DNA from: Paraphysomonas bandaiensis
Taxonomy: Eukaryota; Chrysophyceae
Assembly (NCBI GenBank): GCA_965644295.1
Contig: CBFFRP010000181.1
Span: 62,001-126,000, forward strand
Length of the DNA stretch: 64,000 nt
Direction: 5' to 3'
In this document: piece after piece, positions 1 through 11,166 of the stretch
Position numbering within the stretch: the stretch's first letter is position 1
Layout: each line of letters opens with the position of its first letter
The notes under the pieces: generated by a model
What the model saw: only the letters and a program-made list of their open reading frames with translations
Told to the model about the DNA's origin: nothing
Databases searched by the model: none
Position numbers and translations under genes: made by a program

Positions 1-877
1 ACAAGTCTCTAGACAAGAGTAGTCGGGAAAAAAGTTCATTGTTTTGATAGAAGCCACCTTCAATTCTGTCCAATCAAACGTTAAGTATCCATCGCAGTGC
101 CACATTGCATTATTATACGAAGCAAACATTGCTTCAGACACCCGACCAACAGCAGCAAACGTGAAAACCAAATAGAGATTGTACAATGAATACTTCTTCA
201 CTTCTAAATAAAGTTTATTAGCATACAGTAAATCATAGATATGTGAAGTATGTCCACTTACCGGAGAAATCAGATGCCCGATGTATAATGTATTCACCTA
301 TGCGCTTCATTAGTTCTTTCCCCACTGGACTTGTTTTCTCTGATATACGCACTCCTTGTGCGATACACCGCTTGATAATATGCTTTGATACTGCCGCTCT
401 CACATCTTTGTACCACAGCTCATTGGAGCTGCTTAATAACTCATTTCTTTTAAATCGCTTCGTCAGCGCAGTCTTCGTGTCTGACAAATACTGCCAAGCA
501 GTACCTAGGGTCAAAGGCTTCTTCGTTGTTCCATGGACGGCGTGATCGATCAAAAAGCCACCGAAACATTGAAATAGTTCTACATTTATATCACTGTCTA
601 TGAGTTCCTTATACCTCTTCTTCCCGTCGAACCGCATCTCCAAGTACTTCGCAAACTGAGCTAACGCAGAGGAGTTACGATTTTTGGTTTCCCCATCACC
701 GACTTTTCTAATGCCCCCTGTGGTAGTTGATTCCGTGGTAGTTGATTCCGTGGTAGTTGATTCCGTGGTAGTTGATTCCGTGGTAGTTGATTCCATGCTA
801 CTATGATATGTTCTCGCTGTTATTATGTTCTGTATGTATGATACCATGCTGTGATGAGAGAGCTCCTCCTTCAACAC
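1..877 (-). CDS. tyrosine recombinase (Crypton/integrase-like), partial at left edge
   Basis: Exon 1 is 877..262 and exon 2 is 203..1, running off the window. The intron 261..204 (58 nt) starts GTAAGT, has a GCTAAT branch-like site and ends TTTAG; splicing keeps the frame. The N-terminal part holds a Thr/Ser/Glu pentapeptide repeat, then a helical region that looks like the SAM-like core-binding domain of tyrosine recombinases. Exon 2 enters the catalytic domain: the motif AAVGRVSE carries the first catalytic Arg (codon 144..142, complement). The remaining catalytic residues (HxxR, Tyr) lie beyond the edge. Such enzymes move Cryptons and related eukaryotic elements, so this is probably a transposon gene, though a domesticated copy cannot be excluded. 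The start is uncertain: 877 is the first Met of the open frame. Confidence 0.65.
720..796. repeat. 15-bp coding minisatellite (about 5 units)
   Basis: About five copies of a 15-bp unit (plus strand GTGGTAGTTGATTCC) encode the repeated TTTES peptide near the N-terminus of the recombinase. The copies are almost identical, so the array is young or homogenised. Confidence 0.9.
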
Positions 878-2021
878 CCACCTCCCTGGATCTATTACTC
901 ACCAGCAACACCATACATACCACTGGTCACTCATCATCACCACTTATATAGTTCCACACCATTATGGTGCGGGCTTGAGTACGGTACCTTCCACATTTTA
1001 CAGAAAACTGTATGCACTGAATATCTATTACAAGCGCAATCTTTACGATCTTTAATGGCCAAATTCAGTTTACATTTTACTCTGTAGAACACAACAATAC
1101 AGCAATATTGATATGAATGCTTTGTTGAATTTTAGTTTTTGTCCAGTTACGAAATGTTTTTATACCATCTGTATGATATGTACTGAACATATTTCTTGAG
1201 TAAAAATATTTTCTGAAAATTGTCACCATCTATGTAGTTCTGTACAATATGGCCCTAACAAATCGTCCAGAAATGTTCCTTCATTAACCAGTTTAGTCCG
1301 GCTCTCATAATCGAGACTGTCCTTTCGCTATAACTGAACATTTCAAAGTTATTATGATCTATAGCGATACCTGTATTAACAGGATATCATCCATCAATAA
1401 GACATAAGTATATATATATATCGGCTGAAGATATCTGTTGCCGTAGAAATACTGTGTTCTTGATATCGTTTGTGTCTTCTGTTATGAGAACTCGAATCAT
1501 TGTAGTCGAATCCTATTACGATGCACGATACATGTGTCCAAAGCAACTTCCGTCATCATCATAGTTCTTTAGGTGAGCTTTTTTTCACCTGTAAATGATC
1601 CCTTATACTTCTGTTCTTTCCGTGTCTCTTCGATTGGATAAATTTAGTGTTTTCTTCATTAATCCAATCACTGTAATCTGCAAATTGCTTTTATCTCACT
1701 ACAATGGTGCATCATTATCTGTTAGGTACGTATTAGTGTAAAGTTGATTCAATTCCAACGCATTTTATCAGGGCCCGATAACAATATATTGCTAGCAAAA
1801 ATTAATAATATATATTGAAAGTCTTATTATTAGCAATAGGCGTTAATTATCTGCACCAGCTTAGAAAACCAGTCAAGCTGTATAGGCATCTCCCATTTAC
1901 CATTAACTAACTCTTATATCCTACTAAATATATTGCAATATATTGATAATAAAACATTAGCTCGATCGGTAGTTAGTAGAGGTTTTAACATGATGACGAA
2001 AACCCAATAACAATGCAGCAA
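878..2021. other. gene-free AT-rich spacer with one repeat relic
   Basis: I see no supportable gene. At 1813-1848 on the minus strand lies a relic matching the end of the dispersed repeat also present near 22741 and 40963 (core AACGCCTATTGCTAA). Confidence 0.5.
1813..1848 (-). repeat. relic of dispersed repeat (terminal part)
   Basis: Read on the minus strand, the segment gives TAACGCCTATTGCTAA, then a short A/T stretch, AGAC and TTCAATATA. The same order occurs at 40963-41000 on the plus strand, and a shorter match at 22741-22760. Confidence 0.55.
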
Positions 2022-2210
2022 TTAGCACTCTAAGTATTCCAAGTCTTCGCCACTGTCATCCTCATTCTCGTCATGATCGGGCGTTCTATCATTGACTTGC
2101 TGCACTGTCTTTGCGGTCCACAAGTGTTTGTTAAAGCTTTCGAGATGTCGTGGGGTTATTCCTTGTCGCAAGTGTGTCATGATAATCTTGGCTCTGCTGA
2201 ACAAACGCTT
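2022..2210 (-). pseudogene. hAT-type transposase C-terminal remnant
   Basis: The reading frame gives KRLFSRAKIIMTHLRQG followed by a helix with HLESFNKHLW and an acidic tail. This resembles the C-terminal dimerisation region of hAT transposases (E-R-x-FSRAK, then R/L-rich helices). A TGA at 2213..2211 stops the frame immediately upstream, and no catalytic DDE region is visible nearby, so this is a fragment. It could instead be the last exon of a spliced copy, but I could not join it to an upstream exon. Confidence 0.45.
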
Positions 2211-2213
2211 TCA

Positions 2214-3573
2214 CAATGTTAGTTGTACTGAATATATGCTGATCGATCGATGCTGGGTGTCAATCTGTCGCCGTAAGAAAAAATGAGATGTGATTATGAA
2301 GAGTATTTTATGATTAATCAAATACATTTTCAAAGACACACAAGAATGAAGAATGTATATCAATATATTGCAATATAGTATTACGAGGCCAAATATTTAT
2401 ATAGTAGGAAGCAAAACGTATTGACCTCTTTTATACAACCAAATTATGTGTTTGTCAAAAAAAATACTTCAAATTATTGTCGTAATTTATCTGAACTACA
2501 ATGTGAAGAATTTGACACTTGAAATAAGCTGATTGAACTCTGTAAATACCACATGCATTTTAATTTTGATAGCTATTTCTCATTAGGCATTGCAGGTTGA
2601 TGCACTTATTGGCTTCGCCAATCAATAACTTACAGTTTTATACTGTTACTACTCTAATCAATATCAAAAATTACTGTCTTAAGTGCTATAACATTCTCCA
2701 ACGCTTGAATTTAAAACTCTAAACTAATTGATCCACTTCAATCAAAACTCACCAATGCATTTAAGCTTGCTTCGATGTGCACAATGCTTTGAAGAGTTGT
2801 AATATTTAAAATTATTTAATATTACGTTATTAGGTGAACATATATTATTCTTTGTGTATATGTGTTTATTAAGATTTTAATAGTTAGTCGTGATATTCTT
2901 TTCGACAACATAGTAAAGTTAAATTGATGTAATAGTTAAAGATTAACAATAAAATACTTCACAACATGAAGACTAAAGCCTAATAATATATAATATAACA
3001 TATAACAGCAAAACACGATTATAAAGAGCATTCGATCCAATTACATAACAACGTACCTTGTACAGGCACATATCTTATGTAGTATGATGATAATTGTTAT
3101 CACATTGTATCTTGTTGTGTTTACTTATGTAGTTATGTATAGTACATATTACATATGTTAAGGGGTATAAAGTGTTTTATATTTTGCAAGTCAATTCCAT
3201 ATCCATGAACGTCTTTCTATTAGGTACATATAAACATAAATTATTGGTAAATACAAATATCCTTATTATTAGGACTTGTGCCACCCACTGTACGCCATTA
3301 ACTTTCTTCATGATATCATATTACAGCACTCAAAGTAATCATTTCGTAGTTAAACGGGGCGCTTTTATTTATTAAACAATTGAGGTTTAGCTCGCCGGAC
3401 ATGATCAAATAAAATATATAAAGTACATTAATTATAATGTTACATTGAAATTTAACACATTGGATATCAGTTCTGACTGTTGATATTACAATATGATAAA
3501 CACCGTTAAGTTGAGAAGCACAAACAAACTGGAACTATATGCTGGGCAACATTCTCAAAGTTTTGGTAATATT
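2214..3573. other. gene-free AT-rich spacer
   Basis: Strongly AT-rich with no convincing coding segment. A small perfect hairpin (ATTGGC-TTC-GCCAAT) lies near 2609-2623. Open frames here are short and look like chance. Confidence 0.5.
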
Positions 3574-5163
3574 TTATAGAAATGAAGCAATATGTGAGCA
3601 AAGATCATCGACGTACATAACTTTTATAAATGAAATTGGCGGAGAAACAACGCGATCTCGAGAGAAGCCACACTTGAGGTTCTGGATCCCCTCTGTGTTC
3701 ATTACAACTCGTAGTGAGTGGACAAAGATCGCCATCGACTTCCTTCTCTCCCAATTTATATCACAAATAATTCGATCAAGATCCCACATCTGCAGAGCAG
3801 CTGAATCTGTTCCCCCAGTAGCAATAACTGGACGACAACCAGATCCTGAAACAGCCACACAACATACAGGCGATACATCTTCTAACGTGCGGTATAAACT
3901 TCCAGTTTCCATATCCCACACTCGTACAGTTGCATCTCTCCCACCAGACACAATGATAGGATGTCGCGAGAGGCGATTGTTTTCCCATTTACACATATAT
4001 GGCGTATGCATACGGGCATTGGAGTCAACATAACCACCCAGCAGTGCGATACACTCAACTCCTCCACTGTGACCACCCTGTAACACTCGGAGAAGTTCTC
4101 CTTTATCAAGATCCCACACGCGCACAGTCCAATCCGCAGACGACGAAACCAATCGTCGCTGCAAGTTCTGAAACCCAATAGATTCGCTGCTTGTACTTCT
4201 AACTGGATGACGATCACGATATAGGGACATATATAGGGTACTTTCAGTCGCGCAAGCAGCAGCTCGGCGTTCGGATATGCAGAGCCCACTTATCGGTCCG
4301 AAGTGCCCTTCTAAAGTATAAAGACGTTTGCCGCTGGCTGCATCCCACATAATAATTGTTCCGCACGAACTACCTGACACAATGAAGGTGTCTGAGCCTT
4401 TAGAAATGGCTACAGAAACCACAGCCCATATATGTCCATGTGTATCTGGGTTGTGCTCGAGGGACCTCACAGTTTCACCAGAACATAAGTTCCATAGAAC
4501 AACCCGACCATCTTCACCCCCAGAGACTGCAACAGGCGGGACAGATGAATGGCAGGTACTACAGTTGAGAGTACGAAGACAATGAGTGAGAGGTACTGTG
4601 CACGAGTCACACACAGAGAGCGATTGAACCGACCCCTCGTGGCCATGAAGTACCCAAAGACGGGCCCCTGTAAGTAGATTCCATACGTGAATACCGTCAT
4701 GGCTACCTCCAGAGACAACTAAATTGGAAACAGACACACCAACTGCATATACACGACAGGAGTGGCCTGTATATGTGAGGAGGTGGTCGCCCCTAAGCAT
4801 GTCCCAAACTCTAATAGAAAAGTCCCACGACGCAGAGATTATCTTTGGTTGACGACCAGAAGAAATAGCAACAGCAGACACATGACTACAGTGACCCTTC
4901 AGTGCCTGTGGAGTGGATATGACACACACTTTATTCTGATTTAAATCAGATGTACCAAGAATTGATCCCCACACCACTAACAGCGCCATAGTTAACATAA
5001 GTACATAAACACCACATTCTGGATTGTTTACATAGCTAGCAGGTACAACTTTTCCAAGTAATATCGCTACAGTTCCTACATATACTCCTTGTTTTAAGTA
5101 GGGATAATAGCCGCCTATATTGGCTTCACCTACTTTATATAGCAGGTCCTGCAATTGGTTCAT
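3574..5163 (-). CDS. membrane-anchored WD40-repeat protein
   Basis: A single-exon 529-residue protein. Residues about 20-70 contain two hydrophobic stretches (near YVGTVAILLGKVV and VYVLMLTMALLVVWG), so it is probably anchored in a membrane. From about residue 85 there are at least seven WD40 blades; characteristic ends are SIRVWDM, GIHVWNL, RVVLWNL, TIIMWDA, TVRVWDL, TVRVWDM and LQMWDL. WD40 propellers are protein-interaction scaffolds; the partner cannot be read from sequence. The blades contain Cys-rich insertions. It is divergent from the gene at 6021. I cannot assign it to a named WD40 subfamily. Confidence 0.85.
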   Translation of the reverse strand: MNQLQDLLYKVGEANIGGYYPYLKQGVYVGTVAILLGKVVPASYVNNPECGVYVLMLTMALLVVWGSILGTSDLNQNKVCVISTPQALKGHCSHVSAVAISSGRQPKIISASWDFSIRVWDMLRGDHLLTYTGHSCRVYAVGVSVSNLVVSGGSHDGIHVWNLLTGARLWVLHGHEGSVQSLSVCDSCTVPLTHCLRTLNCSTCHSSVPPVAVSGGEDGRVVLWNLCSGETVRSLEHNPDTHGHIWAVVSVAISKGSDTFIVSGSSCGTIIMWDAASGKRLYTLEGHFGPISGLCISERRAAACATESTLYMSLYRDRHPVRSTSSESIGFQNLQRRLVSSSADWTVRVWDLDKGELLRVLQGGHSGGVECIALLGGYVDSNARMHTPYMCKWENNRLSRHPIIVSGGRDATVRVWDMETGSLYRTLEDVSPVCCVAVSGSGCRPVIATGGTDSAALQMWDLDRIICDINWERRKSMAIFVHSLRVVMNTEGIQNLKCGFSRDRVVSPPISFIKVMYVDDLCSHIASFL

Positions 5164-6020
5164 TTACTGGATAAGATCTTATAATCCAGATAACTGAATG
5201 CTTCTAGAGATATCAGAGATCATATCAATGAATGAGTGAACGAAAGAATAAATATCAAGAGAAGAGAATGTTTATATATAGAGAGAGGGAGGTTGAGAGG
5301 AGTGCGAACTGAATCTGACATGGAACAGATTCACTGTAGTTAAGTATGACATGGACTGACATACGATCATGACACTGACGCTAAAAAAACAGATGGAATA
5401 GAAAAGCATTCAGTATTGTGATGTCCGCTGTATGTCCGGGTTTAGGTTGCGAACTTCATTTCTCTGGTTTTCAGAAATGCCCTACAGAAAATAATGGAAA
5501 AGAGTTACTAAAAATGCCTCTTTTCATAAATACTTGAATTGGTACATTTAGACATTGCTGTACATGCTCCGTGCTGTACAATTGGAATCTACCAATTAAA
5601 ATTTTGGAATGACGTATGCCGATGATGAGGAAAAAAATAACAGTATTTTGTACCTTTTTTTGATGACCAACATTCTACAGGTGTACAGTACTGTACATAC
5701 AATACGTTCTGCTGTATATAAAACCCTGGGTTTTTGGTCTGATCACAAATTCGGGTATACTTTTTTTTAATTTTTGAAAAAAAATCTATCTATCTACGTA
5801 TGAGCGATATACAGCAGTATACTGAGTTTTGCTGCTGTGTATGGCTACAAATGCTTTGGACAACTTTGTGTCTAATATCCCCAATTTATACACCTTGAAA
5901 CCTTGTATTTCTGCACCATCATTTCCGGTCTACTACAAAACAAGGGCAAGTAAAGAAGTCAAAGTCACTTCCTCTGTCCACACTCTGTGCACTTTAAAGT
6001 CCCTGTAATTATATACTAAT
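5164..6020. promoter_or_regulatory. shared divergent spacer between WD40 and CCCH/methyltransferase genes
   Basis: 857 bp between two outward-facing start codons. It contains a perfect 14-bp palindrome GTACAGTACTGTAC (5683-5696), CTGCTGTATATA from 5709 and TACAGCAGTATAC at 5810-5822. Related palindromes occur upstream of other genes in this window. Promoter function is inferred. Confidence 0.45.
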
Positions 6021-7765
6021 ATGCCGTTTCATACTTACAAAGATAAAGATTGTCCCATATGTGGGACCATACTTCCTTCAGGTTCAATAGCCACACCAGT
6101 GTGTTTAAATACAGATAATTCTATCCAATCTAAACCTCGTATTGAATGGGTTCATGTTCACTGTATAAGTGATACAGATGAACGAATTCCTATATGTAAA
6201 CATTGGAGAACTAAAGGAACATGTGTATTTCAATATAAATGCCAATTTCGTCATCCATCTGAATATAAAAAAACTAATCCAAGAGCTGAATGTCGACATG
6301 GGACATGGGGTAGAAGACGTGTATATAATGAAGGACGTGCAAGTGCATTACGCCGATGGTTAATTAATGTATTTGGAATTGATTATTTGAGAAGTGGTAG
6401 TGGTATACTTGATGTAGCTGGTGGTAAAGGTGAAGTTTCCTTTGAATTAAGGAACTTAAATGATATCCACTCAACTGTTTTTGACCCACGACCATTAGAT
6501 TTATACAGATATAAGAGGAAACTATATTTTGGATTTTATCATCGTAATGAGGTGTTAAAGAGATTTAATCATCGAGATATGCCTGCTGATGAGTCTGATG
6601 TGTTACTTCCTTCTCATATTAGGGGATATTTTGAGATGTTTGATAGTAGACGATGTGCTGGGAGATATGTACCTGGTCAAGTGGAAACGTCTGCAGAAGA
6701 CGACGAAAGCACACTACCTATGGTGTTGAGGACGGTGGAGGCTTTTGATGATGGTCTGGGATTAGCTAGAAGTACGGCCTGGACCACTAAGGGTCTCGTT
6801 CATGAAGATGAAGTGGCAGATACCGACGAGGGATCGATTTCGTCGGATTTGAGTTCTCTATTAGCGGATTCGATTTCAAATCCTCGTGACGACGCAAGTG
6901 AAAGCGAATCAGTAGGGTGCTCTTCGTGCAGCACAAGCACTACGATGACAAGAACTAGAGCATTTGAGGGGGGCATCGAGATTGATGACCATAGCAAGGC
7001 TCAAGATATAGCCCGTAATTGCTCGGTTGTGGTGGGCATGCATCCCGACCAGGTAATGTTTCGAATAATGTACCAAACCATGCCTAGCTGAGTGTATTCG
7101 TATTCTGATATACATATCTTTCATATGTATTCATGTGTGAATGGTTCAGGCAGCAGAGCACATTATTGACTTCGCACTTGCGAATAACAAGCCATTTGCT
7201 CTTATTCCGTGCTGTGTTTACCATAAGCAGTTTCCATTAAGGTACATGCTACGTACATGCGTGGTCTGTTTATATAATATTATTGTATATGGGTGAATAT
7301 GTAGTGGCGGGTGTTTATAAATGTGTGAGGGAATGTATGTTTTGCAGGAAAATTGAAGGTGGTAGTGGTGGATATGTGAAACGATATGGAGAGCTTATTG
7401 AATATCTTTTGGCCAAGCATCCAGATATTCATGCTCTTGAAATGGACTTTGACGGCAAGAATATAATGCTATACTATCTCGGAGGCAGAAATCCTGTCAG
7501 TGATCCAAGTACAGCTTACACACACATATGCAGAGGAATTGCCCAGCCCGAAATGTGGTGGGCGCTTTCCACTAACCCAAAAAAGCAATTGCGAGCGCAG
7601 TGCAAAACCAAAAGGAATAAATCGAACGGGCGGTTAGATTCTACACCTGATGAAAGGAATAGTGTAGACACTGTGAAATCATGTGGGAAGAAAACAATGA
7701 CTGATAGTAGTGATTGTTTGGTTGACGCTTTTGATTTGTTCGGGTGTTTTGAACACGAAAACTAG
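6021..7765 (+). CDS. CCCH zinc finger / SAM-methyltransferase-like protein
   Basis: Three exons: 6021..7052, 7150..7241 and 7348..7765, all phase-consistent, giving 513 residues. Near residue 60 is a C3H1 finger (CKHWRTKGTC...CQFRH), a typical RNA-binding motif. At about residue 130 is a motif-I-like loop, ILDVAGGKGEVSFEL, followed by FDPRP, as in Rossmann-fold SAM methyltransferases. Exons 1-3 then join as VVGMHPDQ-AAEHIIDFAL...FALIPCCVYHKQFP, a segment I associate with a conserved eukaryotic C3H1/methyltransferase family. A long acidic Ser-rich insertion (about residues 215-330) interrupts the catalytic region. An RNA substrate is plausible but not shown. The C-terminal tail is basic, then Asp/Ser-rich. 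Confidence 0.7.
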
Positions 7766-8135
7766 GGTTGAATGATACGGGCACTTTATGCGAAGCTACT
7801 TAATGTTTTCATGTGTTTCAAATATATATTTTTGTATCTTTCGTTTATTCGCTGTATACTAGTCGTATCAGCTTACATTGAAAAGTAATACGTAGTCAAT
7901 AGTCAAAGGTGGTGCTATATAGCTATAACTGTGAAACTGAAGTATTATATCATGACGATTCAAGATACGGAAGTTGAGCAGTGGTTGACATGAACGAAAT
8001 AATTTATCATGTTGTTGACATGTGTTAAATTACAACACACACAGTTGTGTATACAATTATAATAAAGTAATCTATCTAGTTTGACTAACTTAAACTTCTC
8101 TGACAACGATCTTAATCATCTGAAAATGGTCAATT
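7766..8135. other. gene-free spacer left of the hAT element
   Basis: AT-rich; nothing recognisable until the target-site duplication of the mobile element at 8136. Confidence 0.5.
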
Positions 8136-8943
8136 GTCAATACCAGGCTTGCGTAACCATTAATGGCCATTAATGGCGACGCATTGCTTCCCCCATTTTT
8201 ATGGCCATTAATTTTAAAAATCCCACCATTTTTATGGCCATTAATGGCCATTAATGGACCATTTATGGTTTGATTACTATTGCTTTATCATAAGCAAGAG
8301 ATGGATGAAGTTGCAGATCAACATGACTGAGAACTCTGAGCAAATGGCGATTTAATAAGTATTAAAAATGCAATATTTGTTCATTACATTATATATGCGT
8401 TGCCACCTACACATTGCAAATATGATCGAGCCACTCGTGTTGTAATTTCTTCTCGTTTAAATTAGGGTTTAAACGTCTCCGTTTATTGCTTATTCACTAT
8501 ATACTCACAGTCTTTACATATCTTTACCTTTTTGTATTATGATATATTACATAAAGTTCTTATTGCTTATGCTGACAAGTGGCTGGGCTGTGAATTTAAA
8601 ACTAGAAAAGAAGGTGGTACAATCAATTCATGTTAACATTCACAACATGATTGTGCTGTTATCACATCAATAGAATTTATATGAATTCTTAAAACAGATT
8701 GTTTAAATGACTTAAATACGTATATAATATATTAATAACTAATAATGCACAGGAAGGTCGTGGCTTGTCACGTATTCTTACATGATGCTGACAACTGGAT
8801 ACTAACTAATGGATATTGCCATTAATGGCCATTAATGGGCACTACATCTCTCCCCCATTTTTATGGCCATTAATGAATTGCTTTTTTTCCATTTTATGGG
8901 GGAAGGCCATTACCATTAATGGTTACGCAAGCCTGGTCAATAC
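8136..8943. mobile_element. complete non-autonomous hAT element with 8-bp target duplication
   Basis: The element proper is 8144..8935 (792 bp). It is flanked by perfect 8-bp direct repeats GTCAATAC (8136-8143 and 8936-8943). Both ends start with the inverted repeat CAGGCTTGCGTAACCATTAA, extending to 23 perfect bp. Inside both ends are clustered copies of the palindrome CCATTAATGG and of CCCATTTTTATGGCCATTAA, typical of subterminal transposase-binding repeats. An 8-bp duplication plus a CAGG-type end is the signature of the hAT superfamily. The interior has no transposase frame, so the element depends on a transposase made elsewhere; a hAT-like tail fragment lies at 2022-2210. Confidence 0.9.
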
Positions 8944-9444
8944 ACTTGCTGTACTGTGCAGAAAATTAGTATGATATTGACTGCAGTACACTTTCTTACA
9001 CACTACGTGAAAAACATTAGTGACTAGTTCTAAGTTGACGTTTGTATACTGTAGTAAGAAGAATGTGATTGTAGACGACAGTGCAACGCGGTATGCCTTA
9101 GTCAACGTATCAAAGTTGCAGTGAGTCGCATCAAATATCTCATCAACGATTGCAGGAAAGTAACAACTTATTGAGTTCTTTTCAACAGAATTCAGTTAAC
9201 TTATTTCAATGATAATTTCTCATATATCCAGAAAGTGTATACGGTCCGGGCAAGGTAACATGTTTGAGATTTACTGAATTAATATCAAAAGTAATTATTG
9301 TGTCTGGCTGGCGTGATATATCAAAAACCAAGAAAGCATCGTGAAATTGTGCCTAGGCATGGTAACATCCGCATATTGAGAGTGGAAAGATTACGAGCAA
9401 ACTATATGCTCCATGCATTATCACTTAAAAGCACGTTAGGGGAC
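8944..9444. other. gene-free spacer
   Basis: No coding or RNA feature recognised between the hAT element and the eIF5 stop codon. Confidence 0.5.
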
Positions 9445-11166
9445 TCATGCGTCTTCATCATCATCATCCTCTGCTGACTCATCCTCGTCACTATCTCCCT
9501 CCTCATCAGCTTCCTGTAGCCAAACAATGAAGAGCTTCGCAGCTTCTTTCAGATGCTCTAAAGTCTCAAGGGAAATCATGCTCTGCTCTGCACTGTACTC
9601 ATTCCGAGTGAGATCAGTGTGCCAAGCATAAAAAGTTTCCTCTTCAACAATATCTTCATCGTAGAGCTGCTTCAACATCACAGGAAACATGCGTAATAGA
9701 TCAGGATAGCGAGTCCCACAGAACCACTCAGCTGCCTACATATCGTTGGAAGTGAGAGCAGTTAATCAAGTTAAAGTTCGGGCCGTACCGCAATAAGTTG
9801 TCTCTGTTGGATTTCACTACTCTTAGGAGCCAGCAATGTCAAAACATCCTTGTGTTTCTCCACGTCATTATCTGGTATCGAGCTGGAAGTAAATGTCGCT
9901 CCTATGTATATGATGGCTCTATCAGAGGGTCGCAGTGAAGACAGTGTCTGAATGGACCGAAGTTCCTCCACGATGGAAGCAAGATGCTGCTGTTTGGGAA
10001 GAACCACACTAGAAGAGTTCGAAGGGGAGTTGTTATTAAGCCAGAGCTTGAATTGCTCAATGGCTGCATCTGCAGTAATACCATTACAAAAGTAATTGCA
10101 TCAGAGTTACTATATTGATAGAAAACAATGATGAAGTGTTATCGTAATGGAGCCTCCTGGGGAAGGAAAACTGAGAAGCTAATGCTGTCACCCAGACACC
10201 CCCAGGAGGACTATGGTACGATAAATACTGTATGGTCAGATGGGGTTGTCTCATACGTACAAAACCCTGTCATCCCCCGTCATGTAGCCAAATACTGGCC
10301 ACTATGAAGGGGCCCGTCCAATAGATATAGACAGACGTCGGAAGACCGACCAAATATATACTGGTAACAGGGATTCCAATAATATGATATAATAGCAAAG
10401 AATGGCTCGATTTCACTCACCGATACCTTTCCTCAATACCATAGAACATAGCATATAAATACATAACGGCAAAATAGAAGTAGAGCAAAACGTGCCATAA
10501 TGTGGAAAAAATACCTGTAGCTTCACTCTCAGTGTCGACTTCAACATCATCGGCGTCCACTTCAGCTACGTCATCCTTCGATTTTGACTTCTTCTTCGGC
10601 TTCTTCTCTTTCTTCACCTTCGCTGGAGATGACTCACCCTCATCCTTAACATCGCTTTCATCCTTGGACTTCGATTTCTTGTCTTTCTTTTTATCCTTTT
10701 TCGACTCCTTGTCTTTGGTTTCCTTCGCCTTTTTGTGCTGCTTGAGGATGAATGTCGTCAACTTGTGGGTCATGTCACAAGGGTCCTTGGAGCCACATGC
10801 CATACACTTCTGACAGATAATCCCACTTTTAATCTTGTAGTGGGTCTCAGGAAGGCGACAATTCTTACACAAGACAAACGATTCAATATATCGATGCATA
10901 AAATTCTGAAGGTCACCAGTGCTGTGAGCTCCATTGACTATGAATCGATCATCCTCTACACTCATTGTCGTCTGAGCACCAAGTTCACAACCAAAAAACT
11001 TGGTAATCTCTGATGCATCACGATTCAATGCAGTCGCAATATCAGATACATTAACTAACACAGTCTTAATACCATTCCCTCTCCCTTCAACCTTTGGAAC
11101 AATACGAGGCATCTTATACCGATAGGATGGATCATCAACTGCGGTTGTTCCCGCGATATTAATCAT
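9445..11166 (-). CDS. EIF5: translation initiation factor eIF5
   Basis: Three exons, 11166..10515, 10069..9789 and 9735..9445, give 407 residues, close to the yeast protein (405). eIF5 is the GTPase-activating protein for eIF2 in the 43S pre-initiation complex. The N-terminal domain begins with SYRYKMPRIVPKVEGRGNG; Arg16 corresponds to the catalytic Arg of the family. It continues through the four-Cys zinc finger CKNC...CQKC near residues 99-121. A long Lys/Ser/Asp linker follows. Exons 2-3 form the W2 HEAT domain, with the aromatic/acidic boxes (EEETFYAWH, AAKLFIVWLQEADEE) that bind eIF2-beta and eIF3, ending in a poly-acidic tail. Intron 1 (445 nt) is unusually long and contains a hairpin insertion; intron 2 is 53 nt. 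Divergent from the TrkH gene. Confidence 0.95.
10139..10225. repeat. imperfect inverted repeat (hairpin) inside eIF5 intron 1
   Basis: The left arm starts TTATCGTA and ends CCTCCTGGGG. The right arm, read in reverse complement, has the same ends with a diverged middle. The loop is about 36 nt. The arms are GC-rich compared with other introns here, which fits a small inserted foldback element or a structured intronic RNA. Confidence 0.5.

Noticed and set aside
720-796. Regular short repeats as a possible CRISPR array
   Set aside because: The units are contiguous 15-bp copies with no spacers and encode a repeated peptide in frame.
10502-10813. Plus-strand open frame of 103 codons
   Set aside because: It is the reverse of the eIF5 lysine-rich linker and only open because of the biased composition.
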